Shown: positions 58,589 through 64,000 of the stretch, piece after piece
Layout of the letters: every line of letters starts with the position of its first letter
How positions within the stretch are numbered: position 1 is the stretch's first letter
DNA from: Polaromonas sp. C04
Lineage (GTDB): Bacteria > Pseudomonadota > Gammaproteobacteria > Burkholderiales > Burkholderiaceae_C
Assembly (NCBI RefSeq): GCF_002002705.1
Contig: NZ_MUNS01000023.1
Coordinates: 186,001 to 250,000, forward strand
DNA length: 64,000 nt
Direction of reading: 5' to 3'
The notes under the pieces: generated by a model
What the model saw: only the letters and a program-made list of their open reading frames with translations
The model's database searches: none
What the model was told of the DNA's origin: nothing
Program-made: the position numbers and the translations under genes

Positions 58589-59098
58589 TCAGGAATCGTC
58601 CGGCTGGCCAGACTCCTCATCTCCGTCCAGGCGCTTCATGTTGTCCAGCAGCTTGAGCAGGTAGTGCAGCGCATGGGTGATATCGCTGATCGAAAAGCCC
58701 GCCAGCGCTTGCTCGTAGTAGTCATGAATTTTCGGTTGGGCCTGCACCATCCAGACATCCCCGCCCGACTCGGTCATGGTGACCAGTCGCGAGCGCCGGT
58801 CACGCCCATCGGGCGCGGTGCGAATATGGCCGTCGCGCTCCATCCGGCTGATCAGGCCTGACAGATTCTGGCGACTCACCATCAGGTAGCGAGCCAGATT
58901 GCCCACGCTCATCCCGCCTTCAGCCTCCGGCCGGGACAAAGCCCCCAACACGGCCCATTGCTGGGTCGTCAGGCCCTCTTTCTCCACCGCGCGAGAACCT
59001 GTTTTATGCAACATATTTGCACATTGATACAAACGAAAGAACAACCTGTTGGCTAATTCGGCCCGGGTTACAGAAGTATTTTTATTAGGGTAATCCAT
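58589..59098 (-). CDS. MarR family regulator (BadR-like)
   Basis: 169 aa from ATG 59098 (MDYPNKNTSVTRAEL). Winged helix: TTQQWAVLGALS, MSVGNLARYLMVSRQNLSGLISRME (recognition helix), then GRDRRSRLVTMTESG, the wing. Divergent from badHI-aliBA-badK; BadR of Rhodopseudomonas palustris is a MarR protein controlling these genes in response to a cyclohexanecarboxylate-pathway CoA ester. The same role is likely here by position. The long open frame to 59221 is not used because it crosses the operator. Confidence 0.9.
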   Translation of the reverse strand: MDYPNKNTSVTRAELANRLFFRLYQCANMLHKTGSRAVEKEGLTTQQWAVLGALSRPEAEGGMSVGNLARYLMVSRQNLSGLISRMERDGHIRTAPDGRDRRSRLVTMTESGGDVWMVQAQPKIHDYYEQALAGFSISDITHALHYLLKLLDNMKRLDGDEESGQPDDS

Positions 59099-59152
59099 AA
59101 GATTCACAATGAAGAAGGCCCTTGCAAAGAAAAGATGAGTCGTGTAATATAC

Positions 59153-59166
59153 GTCAATGTATTGAC
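59153..59166. promoter_or_regulatory. Candidate MarR/BadR operator
   Basis: GTCAATGTATTGAC is a perfect palindrome (6-2-6) in the AT-rich divergent region. It overlaps TTGACA at 59162-59167, a plausible -35 for the bad operon, so binding would block transcription. Confidence 0.65.
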
Positions 59167-59232
59167 ATATATGTCTTGTGAGTGAAAAACGTCTCTCGAG
59201 CATACCAACCCTGACTAGCAATGGAGATAAAC

Positions 59233-60000
59233 ATGCAGAAATTTGAAGGCAAGACGGTTATCGTGACTGGCGGCGGTGGCGGCATCGGCGGTGCGACCTG
59301 CCGGCGTTTCGCGCAAGAAGGCGCGAAAGTCGCGGTGTTCGACATGAACCTGGAGGCGGCGCAGCGCGTCGCGTCAGACATCACCTCGTCCGGCGGCACG
59401 GCGGTGGCATTCAAATGCGACATCACCGATCGCGCAGCGGTGGATGCGGCCGTGGCCGCCGCCGAGACCCAGTTGGGGCCGATCGACGTGCTTGTCAACA
59501 ACGCCGGATGGGACGTGTTCAAGCCTTTCACCAAGACCGAGCCGGCCCAGTGGGACAAGCTGATCGCGATCAACCTGACCGGTGCACTGCACATGCACCA
59601 TGCAGTGCTGCCCGGCATGGCGGCGCGCAAGGCGGGGCGCATCGTCAACATCGCCTCCGACGCAGCGCGTGTCGGCTCCTCCGGCGAGGCGGTGTACGCG
59701 GCGTGCAAGGGCGGCCTGGTGGCCTTCTCCAAGACCATCGCGCGCGAGCATGCACGGCACGGCATCACCGTCAACGTGGTGTGCCCGGGACCCACCGATA
59801 CCGCGCTGTTCGCCGACTACAAGGAAGGCGCAGGCAATCCCGAGAAGCTGATGGAGGCCTTCACGCGCTCGATTCCGCTCGGCCGCATTGGCCAACCAGA
59901 TGATCTGCCGGGCGCCATTCTTTTCTTCGCCAGCGACGACGCCGCCTTTGTCACCGGCCAGGTGCTCAGCGTGTCGGGCGGCCTGACGATGAACGGCTGA
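59233..60000 (+). CDS. badH: 2-hydroxycyclohexanecarboxyl-CoA dehydrogenase
   Basis: Short-chain dehydrogenase, NAD-dependent; oxidises 2-hydroxycyclohexanecarboxyl-CoA to the 2-oxo compound. 255 aa from ATG 59233, with GGAG eight bases upstream (ATG 59221 is in frame but less likely). GGGGGIGGATCRRFAQEG, NNAGWDVFKPF, and the catalytic set NIASDAARVGSSGEAVYAACKG (Ser, Tyr, Lys). Very close to R. palustris BadH as I recall it. First gene of the pathway operon. Confidence 0.92.
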   Translation: MQKFEGKTVIVTGGGGGIGGATCRRFAQEGAKVAVFDMNLEAAQRVASDITSSGGTAVAFKCDITDRAAVDAAVAAAETQLGPIDVLVNNAGWDVFKPFTKTEPAQWDKLIAINLTGALHMHHAVLPGMAARKAGRIVNIASDAARVGSSGEAVYAACKGGLVAFSKTIAREHARHGITVNVVCPGPTDTALFADYKEGAGNPEKLMEAFTRSIPLGRIGQPDDLPGAILFFASDDAAFVTGQVLSVSGGLTMNG

Positions 60001-60039
60001 TATCTCAATCCTTTTTACCCAAACCCACAGGAGAACCAC

Positions 60040-60822
60040 ATGGAATTCGAAGACATTCTTTACGAAGTGCGCAACGGCGCGGCCTGGATCACCATCAACC
60101 GCCCCGAGAAGCTGAACTCGTTTCGCGGCCAGACCTGCGACGAGCTGATCAAGGCCCTGAACAAGGCCGGCTACGACCGAAACGTCGGCGTGGTCGTGCT
60201 GGCTGGCGCCGGCGACCGCGCGTTCTGCACCGGCGGCGACCAATCGGCCCACAATGGCAACTACGACGGCCGCGGCACCATCGGCCTGCCGATGGAAGAG
60301 CTGCACACGGCGATCCGTGACGTGCCCAAGCCGGTGATTGCGCGCGTGCAGGGCTACGCGATCGGTGGCGGCAACGTGCTGTGCACGATCTGCGACCTGA
60401 CCATCTGTTCCGAGAAGGCCCAGTTCGGCCAGGCCGGCCCGAAGATGGGCTCGGTCGACCCCGGCTATGGCACGGCCTTTCTGGCCCGCGTGGTGGGTGA
60501 GAAAAAGGCGCGCGAGATCTGGTACCTGTGCCGCCGCTACTCGGGGGCCGAGGCCGTGACCATGGGCCTGGCCAACATCTGTGTGCCGCACGACCAGCTC
60601 GACGCCGAGGTGCAGAAGTGGTGCGACGAAATCTGCGAGAAGAGCCCGACGGCCATCGCCATCGCCAAGCGCTCGTTCAACGTGGACACGGCGCACCAGA
60701 GCGGAATTGCCGGCCTGGGTATGTATGCGCTCAAGCTCTTCTACGACACCGAGGAGTCGCGCGAAGGCGTCAATGCGTTGAAGGAAAAGCGCAAGCCCGA
60801 ATTCCGCAAGTACGCGAAGTAA
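60040..60822 (+). CDS. badI: 2-oxocyclohexanecarboxyl-CoA hydrolase
   Basis: Crotonase-fold ring-opening hydrolase, making pimeloyl-CoA. 260 aa. Its phrases AFCTGGDQSAHNGNYDGRGT, ELHTAIRDVPKPVIARVQGY, and GPKMGSVDPGYGTAFLARVVG match BadI/MenB-like enzymes, in which the YGTAFLARVVGEKKAREIW segment and Asp/Tyr positions define ring-cleaving members. Follows badH by 39 bases with AGGAGAA in front. Confidence 0.93.
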   Translation: MEFEDILYEVRNGAAWITINRPEKLNSFRGQTCDELIKALNKAGYDRNVGVVVLAGAGDRAFCTGGDQSAHNGNYDGRGTIGLPMEELHTAIRDVPKPVIARVQGYAIGGGNVLCTICDLTICSEKAQFGQAGPKMGSVDPGYGTAFLARVVGEKKAREIWYLCRRYSGAEAVTMGLANICVPHDQLDAEVQKWCDEICEKSPTAIAIAKRSFNVDTAHQSGIAGLGMYALKLFYDTEESREGVNALKEKRKPEFRKYAK

Positions 60823-60888
60823 AGCACGCTGGCGTTCAACCTATCCCCAACAAACCGACCGCGCACACCGGTGCGCACAGGAGACTGC

Positions 60889-62040
60889 ATGAACCCCTAC
60901 ATCGACGAAGACCTGGCCGCGCTGGCAGAGCACGCGCGCCGCTTTGCCGCCGGGCGGGTCGCGCCCGGCTTTCTGGAGCGCGACAAGACGCGCGTGCTGG
61001 ACCGCGCGCTGATGCGCGAGATGGGCGAGATGGGCTTCATCGCGCCAGAGTTGCCCGAGGCCGTGGGCGGCCAGGGCATGGGTTGCCTGGCGGCCGGCGT
61101 GATTCATGAAGAAATCGCACGCGCCGACCTGAGCATCAGCTACATCAACCTGCTGGCCTCGCTCAACGGCCAGATCCTGTCGCAGCACGGCCAGCCCGAG
61201 GTGGCCAAGCCCTGGCTGACCAAACTCACGCAGGGCGAGGCGCTGTTCGCCATCGCACTGACCGAGCCGCGCGGTGGCTCGGACGCCGGCAATCTGCGGC
61301 TGCGCATCGAACGGGTCGGCGACGACTACGTGGTCAACGGCGAGAAGACGTCCATTTCGGCGGCCGATCAGGCCGATGCGGCAGTCGTATTCGGCCGCAC
61401 CGGCTCAGTGGAATCTGCGGCGCACGGCGTCACGGCCCTGCTGGTGCCGATGGATTTGCCCGGGATAACCACAAACCGGTTCGACTGCCATGGCCAGCGC
61501 GCCATTGGGCGGGGCTCGATCTTCTTCGAGAACGTGCGCGTGCCGCTGAACCACCGGCTCGGCGATGAGAACAAGGGCTTTGTGCAGGTGATGCAGGGCT
61601 TCGACTTCTCGCGCGCGCTGATCGGTCTGCAGGTGCTGGCTGTCGCACGTGCGGCGTTGGAAGAAACCTGGGAGTATGTCGCGCAGCGCGAAGCCTTCGG
61701 CAAGCCACTGTCGGCATTTCAGGGTGTGTCGCATCCGCTGGCGGACTTCGACACCCAGGTCGAGGCGGCACGCCTGCTGTGCCTGCAGACCCTGTGGCTC
61801 AAGGACAAGGGCGCGCCGCACAGCGCCGAGGCCGCCATGTGCAAGTGGTGGGGTCCCAAGCTCGCCTATGACGTCATCCACCAGTGTCTGCTGATGTTCG
61901 GCCATGGAGGCTATGACCGCGGCGTCATGGAACAGCGGCTGCGCGACGTGCTGGGCTTCCAGATCGGCGACGGCACGGCCCAGATCATGAAAACCATCAT
62001 TGCACGCACCCGCGCCGGCCGTGCCGCAGTACCGGCCTGA
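60889..62040 (+). CDS. aliB: Cyclohexanecarboxyl-CoA dehydrogenase
   Basis: FAD-dependent acyl-CoA dehydrogenase that introduces the 1,2 double bond into cyclohexanecarboxyl-CoA. 383 aa from ATG 60889 (CAGGAGA upstream). FAD motifs FAIALTEPRGGSDAGN and TSISAADQADAAVVFGRTG; C-terminus KWWGPKLAYDVIHQCLLMFGHGG with the active-site region. Assignment to AliB rests on its place between badI and aliA; the fold itself fits many acyl-CoA dehydrogenases. Confidence 0.87.
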   Translation: MNPYIDEDLAALAEHARRFAAGRVAPGFLERDKTRVLDRALMREMGEMGFIAPELPEAVGGQGMGCLAAGVIHEEIARADLSISYINLLASLNGQILSQHGQPEVAKPWLTKLTQGEALFAIALTEPRGGSDAGNLRLRIERVGDDYVVNGEKTSISAADQADAAVVFGRTGSVESAAHGVTALLVPMDLPGITTNRFDCHGQRAIGRGSIFFENVRVPLNHRLGDENKGFVQVMQGFDFSRALIGLQVLAVARAALEETWEYVAQREAFGKPLSAFQGVSHPLADFDTQVEAARLLCLQTLWLKDKGAPHSAEAAMCKWWGPKLAYDVIHQCLLMFGHGGYDRGVMEQRLRDVLGFQIGDGTAQIMKTIIARTRAGRAAVPA

Positions 62041-62076
62041 CCGCATCACCCCCAGACCATAAGAGGAGACAAGACC

Positions 62077-63723
62077 ATGGAATTCGACGCCGTTCTCATT
62101 GCGCCCCGCCGGGCCCAAAGTGTGGCCCAAGGCTTCTGGCACGACAGGACCATCAACGACGACCTGGACGCCTGTGTGGCCAGTTGCCCCGACAAGCTGG
62201 CGCTGACTGCCGTGCAGGCCGAAAGCGGCGGCACGACACGGTTCACTTACCGTGAACTGGCGACCATGGCCGACCGCGTGGCCGTGGGTTTGACGCGCCT
62301 GGGCGTGGGCCGCAACGATGTGGTCGCCTGCCAACTGCCCAACTGGTGGCAGTTCACCGTCACCTACCTGGCGTGCTCGCGCATCGGCGCGGTGATGAAC
62401 CCGCTGATGCACATTTTTCGGGAACGCGAGCTGTCTTTCATGCTCAAGCACGGCGAGGCCAAAGTGGTGATCGTGCCGACGTTGTTTCGCGGTTTTGACT
62501 ACGAGCAGATGGTCACGGCCCTGCGGCCCAGCCTGCCTGAGCTTCAGCATGTCGTGGTGGTCGGCGGCGCGGGCGCCAACAGTTTCGAGGCCCTGTTGAG
62601 CGGACCGGCCTGGGAGAGTGACGCCGATGCGCGCGACATCCTGACGCGTCACCGGCCCGGCCCCGACGACGTCACGCAGCTCATCTATACCTCGGGCACC
62701 ACCGGTGAGCCCAAGGGTGTGATGCACACGGCGAACACCACGATGGCCAACATCATTCCTTACGCCAAACGCTTGCGGCTGGGCGGCGATGACGTGGTCC
62801 TGATGGCATCGCCGATGGCGCACCAGACCGGTTTCATGTATGGGCTGATGATGCCGATCATGCTGCGCGCCAGCGCCGTGCTGCTTGACATCTGGGAGCC
62901 GCTCAAGGGCATCGACCTGATTCGTGCCGAAGGGGTGACGTTCACCATGGCCTCCACGCCTTTCCTGACCGACCTGGCCAAGAATGTGGCCGAATCTGGC
63001 CTGGCCGTGCCGACCCTGCGTACCTTCCTCTGTGCCGGTGCACCCATCCCCGGTCCGCTGGTAGAACAGGCGCGCCGGGTGCTGGGCACGAAGATCGTGT
63101 CGGCCTGGGGCATGACCGAGAATGGCGCGGTCACGCTGATCGAACTCGACGATGATGACGAGCGCGCCTTCACGACCGACGGCCGCCCGCTGCCGGGCGT
63201 CGAGCTCAAGGTGGTTGAGGTCGATGGCGCCGAACTGCCAGCCGGGGAGGCCGGCAAGCTGCTGGTGCGCTCGTGCTCGAACTTCGGCGGCTACCTGAAA
63301 CGCCCGCAATGGAACGCCACCGATGCCGACGGCTGGTTCGATACCGGCGACCTGGCGCGCATGGATGACCGGGGCTACATCCGCATCACCGGCCGCTCCA
63401 AGGACGTGATCATTCGCGGCGGCGAAAACATTCCGGTGGTTGAAATCGAGGCATTGCTGTACCGGCACCCGGCCATTGCGATGGCGGCCATCGTGGCCTA
63501 TCCCGACGAGCGTCTGGGCGAACGGGCTTGCGCCGTGGTCGTGCCCAAGCCGGGGCAGAGCATCGATCTGCCCACCCTGGTCGACTTCCTGAAATCACAG
63601 AAGGTTACCGTGCAATACATCCCCGAGCGGCTGATCGTGCGCGACGCGATGCCCTCCACGCCCTCCGGAAAGATCCAGAAGTTCAAGCTGCGCGACATGG
63701 TCAAGGAGGATGAGGCGAAATGA
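62077..63723 (+). CDS. aliA: Cyclohexanecarboxylate-CoA ligase
   Basis: ANL-superfamily AMP-forming ligase, 548 aa, activating the acid to its CoA ester. Motifs: LIYTSGTTGEPKGVMHT (about 199-215), SAWGMTENGAVT, GWFDTGDLARMDDRGYIRIT and the C-terminal lysine in PSGKIQKFKLRD. It acts first in the pathway. The stop overlaps the badK start by 4 bases. Confidence 0.9.
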   Translation: MEFDAVLIAPRRAQSVAQGFWHDRTINDDLDACVASCPDKLALTAVQAESGGTTRFTYRELATMADRVAVGLTRLGVGRNDVVACQLPNWWQFTVTYLACSRIGAVMNPLMHIFRERELSFMLKHGEAKVVIVPTLFRGFDYEQMVTALRPSLPELQHVVVVGGAGANSFEALLSGPAWESDADARDILTRHRPGPDDVTQLIYTSGTTGEPKGVMHTANTTMANIIPYAKRLRLGGDDVVLMASPMAHQTGFMYGLMMPIMLRASAVLLDIWEPLKGIDLIRAEGVTFTMASTPFLTDLAKNVAESGLAVPTLRTFLCAGAPIPGPLVEQARRVLGTKIVSAWGMTENGAVTLIELDDDDERAFTTDGRPLPGVELKVVEVDGAELPAGEAGKLLVRSCSNFGGYLKRPQWNATDADGWFDTGDLARMDDRGYIRITGRSKDVIIRGGENIPVVEIEALLYRHPAIAMAAIVAYPDERLGERACAVVVPKPGQSIDLPTLVDFLKSQKVTVQYIPERLIVRDAMPSTPSGKIQKFKLRDMVKEDEAK

Positions 63724-64000
63724 CTGCCCCCGCACCCTCCCGCGTGACACAGGAACCGCCTGTCATCGCCGAAACCTCCGGTCGTGTCGGCGTGCTCACA
63801 CTGAACCGGCCGAAGCAGATGAACGCGCTCAACGACGCGCTGATGGACGCGCTCGGTGCCGCGCTGTTGGCCTTCGATGCCGATGACGGCATCGGCGCCA
63901 TCGTCATCACCGGCAATGGCCCCGCCTTCGCAGCCGGTGCCGACATCGCTGCCATGGTGGACTGGAACTACATGGACGTTTACCGGAGCGAATTCATCAC
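63720..64000 (+). CDS. badK: Cyclohex-1-ene-1-carboxyl-CoA hydratase (partial)
   Basis: First 93 codons of a crotonase-fold protein; runs off the right edge. Reads MTAPAPSRVTQEPPVIAE, GRVGVLTLNRPKQMNALND and GPAFAAGADIAAMVDWNY, which holds the first half of the oxyanion hole. In the pathway this enzyme hydrates the cyclohexene ester made by AliB, giving BadH its substrate. The name is by operon context; generic enoyl-CoA hydratase is possible. Confidence 0.82.
   Translation, partial: MTAPAPSRVTQEPPVIAETSGRVGVLTLNRPKQMNALNDALMDALGAALLAFDADDGIGAIVITGNGPAFAAGADIAAMVDWNYMDVYRSEFI

Overview
The window is a 64 kb, GC-rich, gene-dense piece of a bacterial chromosome. Gene content and order point to a betaproteobacterium of the order Burkholderiales, most probably Comamonadaceae (a Polaromonas, Rhodoferax or Variovorax-like organism). 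The signs are rng-maf-rlmH-rsfS-nadD-hemF-purD-yebC on one strand, exbB-exbD-lpxK-kdsB-adk, clpS-clpA, a FimV-like protein, many ABC/CoA-type catabolic genes, and small dispersed repeats. This is inference from gene content only. No phage, transposase, plasmid or CRISPR signal was seen, so the window looks like ordinary chromosome with accessory catabolic blocks.

Layout. 1-6.4 kb (minus strand): housekeeping run for RNA/ribosome maturation, NAD, heme and purine synthesis, with genes overlapping by a few bases. 6.4-13.6 kb (plus): a HerA-like ATPase, a PLP dehydratase, then a promoter and a compact three-gene unit, URC1-like GTP cyclohydrolase II homolog / URC4 (DUF1688) / uracil phosphoribosyltransferase. 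This is the bacterial form of the URC pyrimidine-degradation pathway. A GST and an EVE-domain protein follow. 13.6-27.9 kb: a ketopantoate-reductase-like enzyme, a second YebC paralog, a sirtuin, exonuclease I, clpS-clpA, icd, sodB-xseA, and three small exported Ala/Lys-rich proteins, two of them tandem paralogs. 28-33.9 kb: ExbB/ExbD, lpxK, kdsB, adk, asparaginase and lexA with two SOS boxes. 34-48 kb: FimV-like protein, a CoA-ester catabolic group (3-hydroxyacyl-CoA dehydrogenase, hydratase, APH-type kinase plus acyl-CoA dehydrogenase resembling a split ACAD10/11), an M20 amidohydrolase, two tRNAs (Arg-TCT, Pro-TGG) and small proteins.

48.4-64 kb is a catabolic region. It holds a complete branched-chain-type ABC importer, a pirin/LysR divergent pair, pobR-pobA for 4-hydroxybenzoate, a short CoA-transferase-family protein, and a MarR regulator divergent from badH-badI-aliB-aliA-badK. 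The last five genes are the cyclohexanecarboxylate-to-pimeloyl-CoA pathway. Together these genes would feed protocatechuate and pimeloyl-CoA into ring-cleavage and beta-oxidation.

Two repeat families run through the window. One is a ~60 bp AT-rich element (12 clear copies) with an inverted-repeat head and a conserved tail; ten copies are read through inside protein-coding genes. The other is a ~80 bp element (4 copies) that abuts stop codons. The URC unit and the coding-sequence-embedded repeat family are the two observations most worth following up.
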